Below, one piece after another: positions 1-9,710 of a DNA stretch of 64,000 nucleotides. The stretch covers positions 1,674,001 through 1,738,000 of the forward strand of contig JAHDVF020001468.1 in NCBI GenBank assembly GCA_022606425.2. The letters run 5' to 3'. The notes below the pieces were generated by a model. The model was given only the letters and a program-made list of their open reading frames with translations, did not search any database and had not been told where the DNA came from. The DNA comes from Lepidostoma basale. Its lineage: Eukaryota > Arthropoda > Insecta > Trichoptera > Lepidostomatidae. Positions within the stretch are counted from its first letter, which is position 1. Each line of letters begins with the position of its first letter. The translations under genes and the position numbers were made by a program.

Positions 1-894
1 ATAAACGATATTGCGAAGGTAATAAACTTCTCGCGATTTCTTTTATTTGCCGATGACCTGAAATTATTCCTAGACATAAATAATCCTGACGACTGTCTAC
101 GCCTTCAGTCGGATATTAATAATATTGTTACCTGGAGTCACAGTAATCATATGAAATTCAATGTCTCTAAGTGCGTAATGTTATCTTTTACGAGAGCACG
201 GAGAACTATATATCATAGATACACGATGAATAACCAGCAGTTGGCACATGTATCCACTATGAGAGATCTCGGGGTCATCTATGAGAGTAGATTAACCTTT
301 CATGCTCATGTTGAGAGAATTTGTGGCATTGCGCTGAAGATGTTGGGCTTCATAATTCGGACCGGAAGGGTTTTCAGAGATCCCAATGTGCTCAGAGTAC
401 TATACAATTCATTGGTTCGGAGCAGACTCGAAAGTGGTTCTGTGATATGGAGTCCGCACGAGGCGAGATATTCCCTTATGCTGGAGAGGGTTCAGAAAAA
501 ATTTCTGAGGTATCTCTACATGAAGGAGTATGGTAGCTATCCATGGCTCTATCCCACAGCGTTTCTTTTGGGAATGTTGGGGTCTAATTCTCTGCAGCTT
601 CGAAGAGACGGGTTTCTCATAACCCATTTCTTTAGGCTTATTAGGGGATATTTTGAAAACTCAGCCGTGCTGGAGGGTGTAGGTCTTTTTGTTCCCGACA
701 GATATCTCCGACAGCGCCAGCATAGATTGTTTTACCTATCCGCCGCTAGAACCAACCTGGCTCTGGTGACACCGGTGGGAAGAGCAATCAATCTGCTGAA
801 CGCGGTCTCCTCGGAAATCGACGTCTTTCATATCAGTGAAAGTACGTTCAGAAGGCAAATACTCTTAATTCTGGAGGGTATCCTGTCTTCCTAA
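1..894 (+). CDS. Jockey-like reverse transcriptase, C-terminal part, open at the left edge
   Basis: The frame is open from base 1 to the stop at 892-894, about 297 codons, so the 5' part lies outside the window. The motif FADD (46-57) is the catalytic YxDD-type box of reverse transcriptase, followed by LKLFLDI and, about 30 codons on, the conserved NVSKCVMLSFTR. The rest is the thumb and C-terminal region typical of Jockey/CR1-type non-LTR elements, including RYLYMKEYGSYPWLYPTAF. The protein would copy element RNA at a nicked target. No stop or frameshift is visible in this part, so it is the best-preserved ORF in the window. An ATG at 151 lies inside the RT domain and is not the true start. 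Jockey versus CR1 is a judgement from motif feel; RT identity is secure. Confidence 0.85.
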   Translation: MNDIAKVINFSRFLLFADDLKLFLDINNPDDCLRLQSDINNIVTWSHSNHMKFNVSKCVMLSFTRARRTIYHRYTMNNQQLAHVSTMRDLGVIYESRLTFHAHVERICGIALKMLGFIIRTGRVFRDPNVLRVLYNSLVRSRLESGSVIWSPHEARYSLMLERVQKKFLRYLYMKEYGSYPWLYPTAFLLGMLGSNSLQLRRDGFLITHFFRLIRGYFENSAVLEGVGLFVPDRYLRQRQHRLFYLSAARTNLALVTPVGRAINLLNAVSSEIDVFHISESTFRRQILLILEGILSS

Positions 895-1030
895 TGTTCA
901 ACCATCTCTCATGCGTTTCTGGTAGTATATTATTATTTTACCAATATATTATTTTACCTGTTCTCAATAGATGCCTTAAAAACTAATTTTGTAATGTCTA
1001 TTGATGAAATGAAATAAACTGATAAACTGA
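1..1030 (+). mobile_element. Jockey-1 non-LTR retrotransposon, 3' part with 3' UTR
   Basis: After the stop at 894 a 3' UTR of about 135 bp ends in AAATAAACTGATAAACTGA. The same UTR recurs at 38.7 kb and 41.9 kb, where it ends in TGATTTGATTTGATT, so the tail is a short tandem repeat rather than poly(A). Other fragments lie at 17.9, 25.1, 35.2, 35.7 and 45.4 kb. The tail abuts an unrelated RT fragment on the other strand. Confidence 0.8.
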
Positions 1031-1227
1031 TTTATTTCCTCCACAATCCCATCCATTAGGAGATTGAAAAGGAACGGACTCAGGCTATCGCCCTGTCTGA
1101 TGCCAGTACCGACTTTTACAGGATTTGAGAATTGACCATCGACTCTAATTTTGGTATTAGCGTTTGAGTCGAGTTGCCTGATTATGTTGACTATTTCTGG
1201 GGGCGCTCCTCTTTCAGTCAGCATCTG
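1031..1227 (-). pseudogene. Reverse transcriptase fragment, unrelated to Jockey-1
   Basis: Read on the minus strand, this encodes an uninterrupted piece of an RT palm region: VGTGIRQGDSLSPFLFNLLM followed by DGIVEEI. The GIRQGDSLSP box is the conserved RT block before the catalytic aspartates, in the form seen in RTE-like and related LINEs. It is preceded by a QLDSNANTKIRVDG stretch. The fragment is cut at both ends: the catalytic YxDD box is absent because the Jockey-1 tail begins there, and upstream the frame runs into a simple repeat. It is a dead fragment. Which LINE family it belongs to cannot be settled, since no other copy of this region is present. Confidence 0.75.
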
Positions 1228-1345
1228 AGTTATATCATCAAGTCTCATCATCAAGTCATCATTATTAAGTCTTATCATCAAGTCATCATCATCAAGTCTC
1301 ATCATCAAGTTATGTCATCAAGTCATCATCATCAAGTCAATAAAA
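1228..1345. repeat. Imperfect CATCATCAAGT-type tandem repeat
   Basis: Units of roughly 8-14 bp built from ATCATCAAGTC are repeated with interruptions. On the minus strand it reads as DDDLMMRL-like codons, which creates a spurious reading frame joined to the neighbouring RT fragment. Confidence 0.8.
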
Positions 1346-1429
1346 CATGCAAAAACCGGCGTATACTCGTACTATTAAATATGATATTCACCCCTGATCT
1401 ATATGTATATACAGGAATCAGTTTGCAAT

Positions 1430-1530
1430 AGTGTCACCAGTCTGTCGATGCCAGCGAGCCAGGCGAAATCGGTCGCTGTCGAAATAAAGACAAAACTGGA
1501 AGTATGTAGTTAAAGAACATTGTTTAATTT
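1430..1530 (+). repeat. FB11-family repeat end
   Basis: The segment runs from GTGTCACCAGTCTGTCGATG through CCAGCGAGCCAGGCGAAATC to AAATAAAGACAAAACTGG. It closely matches 58561-58620 and 58706-58790, where the same sequence lies in a fold-back structure. It appears to be one arm of a small non-autonomous element. Confidence 0.6.
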
Positions 1531-2130
1531 AATTATTATTTCAAATGAACTTCCATCACGAGATTTCAGTCAAATCATTTGATTATCTTTAATGTTTATG
1601 TTGAAGAAGAGCCTTAAATATCCTTTAAGAGAGAGTGTTGATCTTGAAGAATTCAATCCTTTGAAATTAGTCCCAAACAATTAACTAGTATCACTATAAC
1701 GGCACCGGTAATAATCATTAGAGCGATCCTTCTACCGTAGTGTGATGTAAATGTTCGCAGGTTCAAATGGTTAACTGCGTTAGCCTTGAAAGATCCGCGG
1801 GCAAATGATTGCTGGCGATACGGTCAGAAGTAAGTGGAAAACTTGAAAATCGGGAAATCTAAACAAGCGCATATTGCATTATGCCGCTCCTACAAGTGCG
1901 CGGCGAGTACTTACCTGCAGCGGCGCACATGTGCCCGTCAGTGGTACTGTAGAGACACCTACAGTACCTACTACTGTAATTAATTAATTTGTTAAGTAGG
2001 CCGTAAAACCCATTTCGATAAGTTATTCCTTGTTGTGCTGGACATTCTATTGATTTAGGTTTATTGTTATATTTTATTACAGTAAAATAAGTGAATTATT
2101 AAATCCTTTCGATCGTAAATAGAAATAACC
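1531..2130. other. No gene recognised; one perfect hairpin
   Basis: The part around 1717-1960 is less AT-rich than its surroundings but has no coding motif I recognise. GTACTGTAG at 1944-1952 and CTACAGTAC at 1959-1967 form a perfect 9-bp stem with a 6-bp loop. Confidence 0.4.
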
Positions 2131-2249
2131 CTTCATTAGCACGGTTAGGTTAGGTGACAAGGAGACCTTACCGCTAGGACATGAGGTATCATGGAAAACC
2201 ATGGAGGAACATTGAGGACCTTGAACCGAAAGCGCACACACGTTGGAAG

Positions 2250-2400
2250 ATCCAAGGACAAGATGGCGATATGGGGTATCCCTCAGGGCGTTACGAAGCT
2301 CTGCATCTGTGGCATGGAGCAATCAATGCTACACATAACGTAGTGCCCTTGTTGCCATGTAACATTCACTGTAGAGGATCTGTTTTGAACGACCGGCAGT
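2250..2400 (+). pseudogene. Possible LINE C-terminal zinc-knuckle remnant
   Basis: One frame reads about WGIPQGVTKLCICGMEQSML followed by HIT and cysteines. This resembles the C-terminal Cys/His knuckle of several LINE ORF2 proteins (WG...CxCG.EQT..H). It is short and carries no intact frame, so the call is weak. It lies just upstream of the LINE-B fragment. Confidence 0.3.
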
Positions 2401-2429
2401 GAACTTCTGATCCAACAATTGTTGACTGA

Positions 2430-3219
2430 GTTGCCATTATTAGAGATTGACAAGCAGTTAATAGAAGAAGTCAACAAATACAAGTATCTCGGCACGATAT
2501 CTTATTTTCCAGAGATATTCAGACTGCTGAGCTGCAAAGGAGAATCAGTCTTGGGTAGGCGGCATATAGAAATTTGAAGAAGTTCTTTGACAGCAACGTT
2601 CCCCTATGTCTGAAACGCAAAATGTATGATCAATGCGTACTTCCAGTACTGACATATGGAGCAGAAACGGTAACCTTCACTAAGTCGACCATAACGAGAC
2701 TCCGTGTAGCACAGAGGAAACACGAAAGAGTCATGATACATATAACGACGACCTTCATGGCCGATTGGTAAGTACATTTACTACCACCCCGAAGGTTCTG
2801 GTCTGGTGTAGAATCCACGTGACAATGGCGATAGATTAGCAACCAATCACATATGATTGCTATAATCCCCGATATTACATCGATTTGGCTTATGCTGTCA
2901 TGATGTAAAGAGCGATTCAATAATACTGAAATACGTAGAAGGTCGGGAGTAACAAATGTCGTTGAAAGGGTGGCTAAGCTTAAATGGTCATTTGCGGGAC
3001 ATGTTGCCAGATTGATAGACGATAGATGGACCAGAAGGGTGGTAGAGTGGTGACCCCGCGAAGATAAAAGAAACAGAGGGAGACCCTTCACACGATGGTC
3101 CTATGACATTCGGAGAATTGCTGGCGATAGGATGCGAAAGGCACAAGACAGAAACACGTGGAGAAGTATAGGGAGGCCTATGTTCAGCAGCGAACGAAAA
3201 CGGCTGTTTAAGTAAGTAA
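2430..3219 (+). mobile_element. LINE-B, 3' end with (AAGT)n tail, split by another repeat
   Basis: The translation shows the end of an endonuclease-RT type LINE ORF2: CLKRKMYDQCVLPVLTYGAE at about 2611-2670, a LKWSFAGHVAR-like block near 2980, RGRPFTRW near 3080, and a C-terminus with RKAQDRNTW and FSSERKRLFK. The tail is AAGTAAGTAAGTAAGTA. Several stops and frame changes make it dead. About 130 bp of unrelated repeat X (2790-2917) separates the first half from the AGHVAR half. A second copy of the family's last 230 bp lies at 11850-12088 on the other strand. Confidence 0.8.
2790..2917 (+). repeat. Repeat X inside LINE-B
   Basis: The run from GGTCTGGTGTAGAATCCACG to GATGTAAAGAGCGATTC matches 30704-30842 read on the opposite strand, with small indels. 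LINE-B coding sequence resumes directly after it, so X is a nested insertion. The class is not recognised and no long inverted ends are visible. Confidence 0.65.
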
Positions 3220-3739
3220 GTAAGTATATATCACGTCGTTCATAAATTATCATTTAGATATTTATTTTGCTGTGTTCTGTTTTCTAAATTTACCATTACT
3301 TGAAGCCACTAACATGTTTCATACAATGCATTTTACACAGTACTCTCGAGGAGATTCTAGTTTTACATTAACTCAATGAATATAATATATTTGTCATCTG
3401 TGTGTGCTTTATGACAGCGTTGTATGCGTAGCTGTAAATTGACTACACACAGGCTGCATGGAATATGGAATGAGGGTTAGCCACAAAAATGCTTACCGTC
3501 ACCCCTATCCATTTGATTGCAGTGGATCGCGGAGGAGTTCGTGCACATATTCTGGACATTTTTTCGACGTCAGGTGAGCAGCCTAAGGTACCCTCTGAGG
3601 ATGTATGAACGAACTGTTATTGACGGTGAGAGAGTGGCTCAATCATCCTTCCACGTATGACGTGTGACCTTCGTTAGTGATGTTGAAACCATTTGATATA
3701 TATTTTTTACAATTGTTTTATTTTCAACATTTCATATTA
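3220..3739. other. No gene recognised
   Basis: AT-rich sequence with a somewhat GC-richer block at 3480-3660. No open frame of note and no match to other parts of the window was found. Confidence 0.4.
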
Positions 3740-3750
3740 TTTCGTTTTTA

Positions 3751-4198
3751 ACTAACTAACTAACTAACCATCAAGCCGTCTCCCCGAAGGGGTAGGCAGA
3801 AAGAATGGACTGCCACATTTTTCTTTCCTGACATATTTCTCTCGCTTCCTCAACATTCATACATCGTGTCATGCATGCGCGTCGATTTCTCTGACTCCTC
3901 ACTTGGCCGACATTCAATATTTTATTTATTTGATCGTGCCACGTTTTCCTCGGTCTCCCTCTATTTCTGGTTCCATTTACATCGTTAACATATCCTTTTT
4001 TACCATTCTTTCTTCATTCATTCTTTCCATATGTCCAAACCATCTTAATGATCCTTTCATTATTTTGTTCATTACACCATCATTCGCACCGCATTCACTT
4101 CTTATATTTTCATTCGACACTCTATCATACACAGAGTATCACACATTCGTTTAAGAGATCTCATTTCTACTTCATTTATTCTACTTTCATTTTCTCAT
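3751..4198 (-). mobile_element. LINE-A, 5'-truncated, with 11-bp target duplication
   Basis: On the minus strand this is the last part of the LINE-A ORF2, from the MRSLRR-like block to the C-terminus, followed by GGGGAGACGG and a (TTAG)n tail seen here as CTAACTAACTAACTAAC. TTTCGTTTTTA occurs directly before the tail (3740-3750) and directly after the truncated 5' end (4199-4209). That is the expected target-site duplication of a 5'-truncated insertion. Several frame breaks are present. Forward-strand open frames here are antisense shadows. Confidence 0.85.
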
Positions 4199-4209
4199 TT
4201 TCGTTTTTA

Positions 4210-5024
4210 TATTTTGTGTATTTTCATACATATATAATATTTCTAATGTATTATATGCATAAATTAATGAACATGTGTGACAATAAGGTCACACGCCCTC
4301 TATAGGTAATACTAAGAAGTTAGGTAAATGTTTAAAAAATAATTTAATATAATATGAACTTAAACTTAAACTTTATATTTGTAAAGAGGTTACTATTGAT
4401 TGATTTCTATAAATTTATGTCGACTTAAATTGCTGTAAGTACTGTTGTAGAGTCGTGTATCATAAATTATCATAAACAAACAGATAATATTTATTTGATA
4501 AGAGGTGTGTTCGAATAGTTGAAACAACACCTGACATGAATTTAAAATGTAGGTACATTCTCGTGGAATTATGTTACATAAACAAATAACCATAATTAAT
4601 TTAATCAAAACATTTTCAATTATAAAATTAATACAGAATTATGATAATATACTAATGATTTTTTTATTGCATTAATAAATAACTAAGAGAGACTTTTTAG
4701 TCGATTTGTCTATTGGTTAAATTAATTTATTTTTATATCACAGATAAACCGTTTTAGGTCGTAGTTGCGCAACGGTTATATTTAAAAGTACTTGCCTGCA
4801 CAAATGCTGAAGTACGTTAACTAATATGGAGGCAATAAATATGCACAAATTTAAATATTTGAATGGCGTGCCAAGTTGAGAAATCCACATCCGAACATGT
4901 TCATTAAACACGAAGCGAACGGAAGGAACTCGTATTGGCTACAAATTATTCAGCGTAGCGTGTATGCTCGATGCTCACGTATTATATGTGGGAAGCAAAC
5001 TTGGACCATCTAAAATATGGTGGT
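4210..5024. other. AT-rich spacer
   Basis: Nothing recognisable; 4740-4990 is less AT-rich. The last 12 bp are the left copy of the target duplication of the LINE-D insertion that follows. Confidence 0.4.
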
Positions 5025-5036
5025 AATATAGAACGA

Positions 5037-5454
5037 TAAGATATGGATACACCGAAGGATGTTACGCATCTCCTGGACTGACATGATCAGCAACACAAAC
5101 GTTCTCCATAGAGCCAGAGTTGACAGAGAGTTGCTGATCAACATCAAAGTCCGTAAGGTGTCCTACTTAAGCCATGTTCTGAGAGGCGAAAAGTACGCAC
5201 TGTTACATCTGATCTTGAAGGGTAAGATTCTGATTAAATATGGGTAAGATTCTGTTACATCTGATCTTGAAGGATAAGAAGGGTAAGGGTTGACGAGGTG
5301 TTGGGAGAAGGCAGGTTTCCTGGCTGAGGAACATCCGAGAGTGGACAGGGCTGAGGACCGTGGAGGAGCTGTTCCGAACTGCCCAGGACAGGGAGGCCTA
5401 CTCAAGGGTGATAGTCAACGTTGGGGAGACCTGACAGGACACGGAAAGAAGAAG
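5037..5454 (+). mobile_element. LINE-D, 5'-truncated, with 12-bp target duplication
   Basis: The frame starting near 5057 reads MLRISWTDMISNTNVLHRAR, then VSYLSHVLRGEKYALL, a known C-terminal block of lepidopteran endonuclease-RT LINEs. The rest is broken by frameshifts. AATATAGAACGA flanks the element at 5025-5036 and 5455-5466, and the 3' end is an AAGAAGAAG tail. Inside it, TGTTACATCTGATCTTGAAG occurs twice (from 5201 and from 5253), a 52-bp tandem duplication that disrupts the frame. Confidence 0.85.
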
Positions 5455-5699
5455 AATATAGAACGAGTGCAGATTTTCTGAGATTAATTAGATACTGTAA
5501 CTCTTCCATAGGCTGCGCAACATTTTAAAGACTTTACAAGCTTGTGAGTGCATCGGAACTCTAGCGTTTAACCATAAATTCTTAGTAGTGGTTCCCCATC
5601 GAATCAAACAGTTTATATTATTGAAATTCTAGCAATTAACCACGAATTCATAGTAACAACCCCATCAAATATTTATATTATTGATTCTAGTTTTTTTTT

Positions 5700-5990
5700 C
5701 TCCCGCACTATAAACCTTGGTGGGTCTCAGCCTCCTCCAAGAAACGAATTTCTTGAAGTGTTCGTAGCGCAGGCGCGCAATATGGATTGGTCATGTGTTG
5801 CAACACGAATGTTTCCTGCATAATGTGTTGGAAGGAATGGTCGAGGGATCGATTGGCAGAGTACCTAGACCAGATTTTCCGAGATATGGGGTGCAACTCT
5901 TATGCGGAGTTGAAGAGAGTTGCCGAGGACCGAGCGGAGTGGAAGAGGAGATGCATCGCCTTGCTGCAGACTATTTGCTAGATTGAGACC
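5700..5990 (+). mobile_element. LINE-E C-terminal fragment
   Basis: Two frames carry the signal: GMVEGSIGRVPRPDF in one and DQIFRDMGCNSYAELKRVAE followed by DRAEWKRR in another. Together they match the common LINE C-terminal order EGK.GRGRPR then D.GC.SY.ELKRVAEDR..WR. A frameshift lies near 5860. No target duplication was found. Confidence 0.7.
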
Positions 5991-6010
5991 GGAGAGAGAG
6001 AGAGAGAGAG
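5991..6010. repeat. (GA)n microsatellite
   Basis: Ten GA units directly follow LINE-E and may be its 3' tail. Confidence 0.9.
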
Positions 6011-6069
6011 TTCATAAAGTTGATTTATTTACGAGGTTAGATTGTTGGCATAACGCCCAACCCCCTTAC

Positions 6070-6615
6070 TAGGAGGACCAGGGTTTTTCTGTAGGGATGT
6101 TCCTTCGCTTAGCTGGGAGTGACCGGTTTTGTGGCGCCAAAAAAAGGCATTCGCACTCTCTCTGTCCGCCGCCGCCATCGCTGCCGACCAGCTGTTTACT
6201 CCAACGCTTCCTACCTAATCCTTTCATTTTCACCATCTTTATCGCATTCTGTATTTCAACCCCATTGCCATATCGGTCCCCACCCAAGGCTACCGGCCCA
6301 CGCCCAAGGCCACTCTTGTCCCATTTGGTTCCATATCCAGGACCAACCGGCCCCCAACCAAGGCCACCCCCTGTCACCGTCCCTCGGTCTCCACCCAAGA
6401 CCTCGGCCCCTTTCCAAGGTCATCCCCAACCCCTCCACACTCCCCTCTACCCGTGTAGTCAGGTTCACGGACACAACCCACTACATCCCCCAAGTAACCC
6501 TCATCTCACCATCCAACAATATCCAACTTCATCTCCAAGAAAGAAATAATTTCCAACATGTGGGGGAGCAATAGCCTTCGGGCTGGTACTCCCGAAAAGA
6601 GAATATCCAAGACCA
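6070..6615 (+). mobile_element. Jockey-2 3' region, C-rich
   Basis: The last 60 bp, with TTTCCAACATGTGGGGGAGC and the hairpin AGCCTTCGGGCT then ACTCCCGAAAAG, match 9711-9765 in opposite orientation. There they follow a recognisable Jockey C-terminus, so this is best read as the 3' UTR of a related element. The middle (6280-6440) has imperfect repeats of CCACCCAAGGCC. These give long proline-rich frames in both forward phases, which I do not regard as genes. The stretch 6490-6600 also resembles the seed of the tandem array at 42.8 kb. Confidence 0.5.
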
Positions 6616-6619
6616 AGAC

Positions 6620-7452
6620 ATTTAAATTTGTAAACTAATATGAGATGTAAGAAATAACTATTTGACCCACTGAGGGTATAACTGTTTTTGATTGATTGAA
6701 TTATCATTTGGACGTTCAAAATGTTGTAATTTTTAAATGCAAATATTTGAAGTGAAACATACGTAAGCCAACACTCTAATTAAGTTACAATTGAGATTCT
6801 TGAATAATTCTCCGAATAATAGAAACTTCTTGTTGTAGTCGGATGTTGGATTCGTGCTACAACCAAAATATTAACAACACGCCACACAGTCAGGATATGG
6901 ATGAACACACATTGTAGTCTTAACCCCTGTATCGTTCTGTCCCCCTGGCATAGATAATCACATTCAAATATTTTAAACATTAACCTTTTGCACTCCGTTG
7001 GCGCCGTATTTGCGACATACCGATCTTTTCGATAATTAAGACGGATCGATTTCGGTGACACAAACATTTTTTTTTCAAATTAAACAAAGCTCACTTTTTA
7101 AGCATGCATAGACATCAATACACTAGTCCGGCATTGTCACCAATCCCTTTTATTATTACAGTAAATTTCTTTGTATAAATAAATTTTAAGTACGCTAGAG
7201 TATTTAATTATATTTTAGTGAATCATTAAAATGGACACAGATATAAAATTAGGTAAATTATTTGGTTTTGAATAATGGTAAAAAAAATTAGAAGTATATT
7301 AGTAAATATCACAAATTGAAAAAATGTATGTGCTATATTTTATTAAAAAAAGATCTTTATGTTGTTATAAAAGTGTAACAAAAGCATACCCTAATAATTT
7401 GTTTATCGTTTTATTAGTCACATGTTTTCTTCTTAAATATGCATAAAATCCT
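6620..7452. other. AT-rich spacer
   Basis: No convincing frame, repeat or motif; homopolymer A and T runs are frequent. Confidence 0.4.
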
Positions 7453-7456
7453 TTAA

Positions 7457-7942
7457 CCCTTAAATGCATGATTTTTCCAAATTCAAAAGTAAAAATATTT
7501 TTATACTAAAATTAGGTTGAAAATAACGGGAAAAATAATTAAAAAAATATTTAAGTTTATTTGTGGATTTTATTTATATTTTATTCACTGCATGTATTCT
7601 TTACTTTTTGCAATCATTACAAAAAATATAAATAAAAAATTAATAAACAATGGTAGATTCACCTTTATGGAGTTAATTTCGTTTTATATCCAGTAGCACC
7701 AATGAAAATAAATGTTGAAACTCTCAGAAATTAGGCACATCTGCACCCAAATTTTGATTTATTTATTAAAATGTCGATTTCTTGCTTACAGAGACATCTA
7801 CTCGAATAATTTAAAAACACAATGGCTCGGCTTATTGTTACACTTACCCAACACTATGCATTGGAGTTCATTTATTGCATGTATACAGAGTTATAAGCGC
7901 TAAATAAATTGTTGCAGATATGCAACAGAATGCATTTAAGGG
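7457..7942. mobile_element. piggyBac-like MITE with TTAA target duplication
   Basis: The element starts CCCTTAAATGCATGA and ends TGCATTTAAGGG, an inverted repeat of at least 12 bp. TTAA flanks it on both sides (7453-7456, 7943-7946). CCC termini next to TTAA are the hallmark of the piggyBac superfamily. The 486-bp interior is AT-rich with no transposase motif, so this is a non-autonomous or eroded copy. Confidence 0.75.
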
Positions 7943-8024
7943 TTAAAGTAACTGGCAGATTAGAAAAAGCTTGGATTTATTTTATTTTGGGAATGTCTAG
8001 AGAACAGAGAACTGTGTCGAGTGT

Positions 8025-8252
8025 AAAGGTAAGAAAGTTATCATATTTGGGTTACGTGCCAACCTGATAATCATGAGCAAAATAGAGGGATGTCGGGAAG
8101 TTGGTAGAAGGTAGATATCCTAGCTGTGAAAGATAAGAGAATGGACAGGAATGAACAGAGTTGAGAACCTGTTCCAAGTGACGCAGGACAGAGATGCCTT
8201 CGCAGCAGTGATCGCCAATGTCAGGGCGACCTGACACGGCACCAGAAAAAGG
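8025..8252 (+). mobile_element. LINE-D second fragment, degenerate
   Basis: Conceptual translation gives KVRKLSYLGYV, then REWTGMNRVENLFQVTQDRD and AFAAVIANVRAT, parallel to the end of the 5.0-kb copy (VRKVSYLSHV ... GQDREAYSRVIVNV). Stops interrupt the middle. No target duplication was found. Confidence 0.7.
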
Positions 8253-8259
8253 CATTTTG

Positions 8260-9187
8260 TCTATTTAACATAGTATATCATGGTCATTGAAACATGTTTA
8301 TGAAAAGTGCAAAAAAGTGTTAAATGTAAAAATTATTCAAATGTATAACGCTTTCATCCGTGCTGTATTTGTATCCTATTATTATATTATTTAATGTATT
8401 ATTTTTTCTATTTTTTGTTTTGAAAAGGTTAATAGCATCACAAATTTGGTAGTTCTTTCGAATATTAGTTATTCATCTTTCCAGATAACATTCTAAAATT
8501 CAAACACGACAAGATTTTACAGAATAAAGAAGATAGGCATGTGTAATTATAATAACAATTTCCCTCCGAAATCGAAGTAAACATTTGAAAGCTAAAATAT
8601 GATAGATAACATTCAATTGTTTTTGTTTATCATAATACTGTCGGTCTCTATCAAGTATTTTACTTCTACATCGAAGTTTACATACACTTTTTTATCTGAT
8701 TTTCTGCAATAATTACCTGTTTGCATGTAGAACTAAGAACCAAGTACATGAATAATGTCATGATTACAGTACCTACCTGCCTATATGCTCATTTCACGGT
8801 TGAAATATCTCACTAACTGTCGCGAGATTCAATGCTACGTAAAGTAAGTGATTACCTCATACGATGTGTTACATTTAATATTAACGCACAGTGATTTAAA
8901 TTACCGATTGATTGACTTCGACAAATTATTTAATCAAAATAATTCCATTTAAATGTTTTTCAACCTGCGTCTTCAAAAAGTTGTGATTCCCTAATCACTG
9001 TTTGATAAGGTTTGACTAATTATGACGTTATCAAAATATAAGACAAAAATGTCACACCGTAAAAACGATAACGCTCTTAGAATAACTTAAATATAGAACA
9101 TTTAATTTGGTATAGAGTTCAACAGCATTATATAGAGAATAAATAAATAATTTTAGGTAAACTTAAGGCGTTAACTCCACAATGTAG
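8260..9187. other. AT-rich spacer
   Basis: No frame longer than chance and no cross-match within the window was noticed. Confidence 0.35.
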
Positions 9188-9393
9188 AATTTTTTATAAA
9201 TTAAAACACTGTTTTTTCCACTTCAGAGTTTATTTTCTCGACACGTTTCGAAGGTTTACACCTTCATCATCTGGAGTACGATATAAACTTTATATCGTTA
9301 ATATCGTTCTACCGATGCCGCCGTAGTCTTCGAAACATGTCGAGAAAAATAAACTCAACAGTGGAAAAAGCAGTGTTTTAATTCATAAAAAAA
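9188..9393. repeat. FB1 fold-back element
   Basis: The left arm reads AAAACACTG, CCACTTCAGAGTTTATTTTC, TCGACACGTTTCGAAGG. The right arm is its near-perfect reverse complement, ending in GGAAAAAGCAGTGTTTTAATT. The arms are about 75 bp. Copies lie at 14529-14694 and 57980-58172, with single arms at 60836 and 63213. No coding capacity, so it is a MITE-like element. Confidence 0.8.
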
Positions 9394-9414
9394 TCATCAA
9401 TAAAAAATTGATGA

Positions 9415-9595
9415 CATGGTCAGATAGAATAGGCTGAGAAAGCGATTTCGGAGGGACCACATCGTAAGGATTCCCAAGATCGTGATAAACAGTAGACGAG
9501 AAAGGCGAGCGACAGGAAGGAGTTGAAACGTTTGAAAGAGGCCTACATCCAGTAATAGACGGATTAAGGCCGAGGAAGAAGAAGAAGACGATATC
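9415..9595 (+). mobile_element. LINE-F 3' fragment
   Basis: A block RRERRATGRS is followed by WKRLKEAYIQ-like codons and AGGCCGAGGAAGAAGAAGAA, the usual end of an endonuclease-RT LINE with a GAA-rich tail. It resembles 61150-61275 and, in reverse, 63362-63526. Confidence 0.6.
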
Positions 9596-9710
9596 TAGTC
9601 AAAGTACTTAATTGTAACCGACTTCAAATAATTAATACATTTATTTTCGTTTCTTAAAACAAAGGAACCGTGACATAAATAGCTGTTAGATTACCTGCTC
9701 TATCTATGAT

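Noticed and set aside
2135..2160. GGTTAGGTTAGG as an insect telomere repeat.
   Set aside because: Only about two TTAGG units are present, with no array. The TTAG tails elsewhere are four-base units of LINE-A, not telomeric five-base units.
3903..4305. Forward frames with F/S/I-rich products, also seen at 29451-29739, 50173-50783 and 51507-51728.
   Set aside because: They are antisense to LINE-A and repeat the same shadow sequence in every minus-strand copy.
6097..6574. Proline-rich frames of about 150 codons.
   Set aside because: Both forward phases are open because of the C-rich repeat, and the region aligns with a retroelement 3' end. No start context or conserved motif supports a protein.
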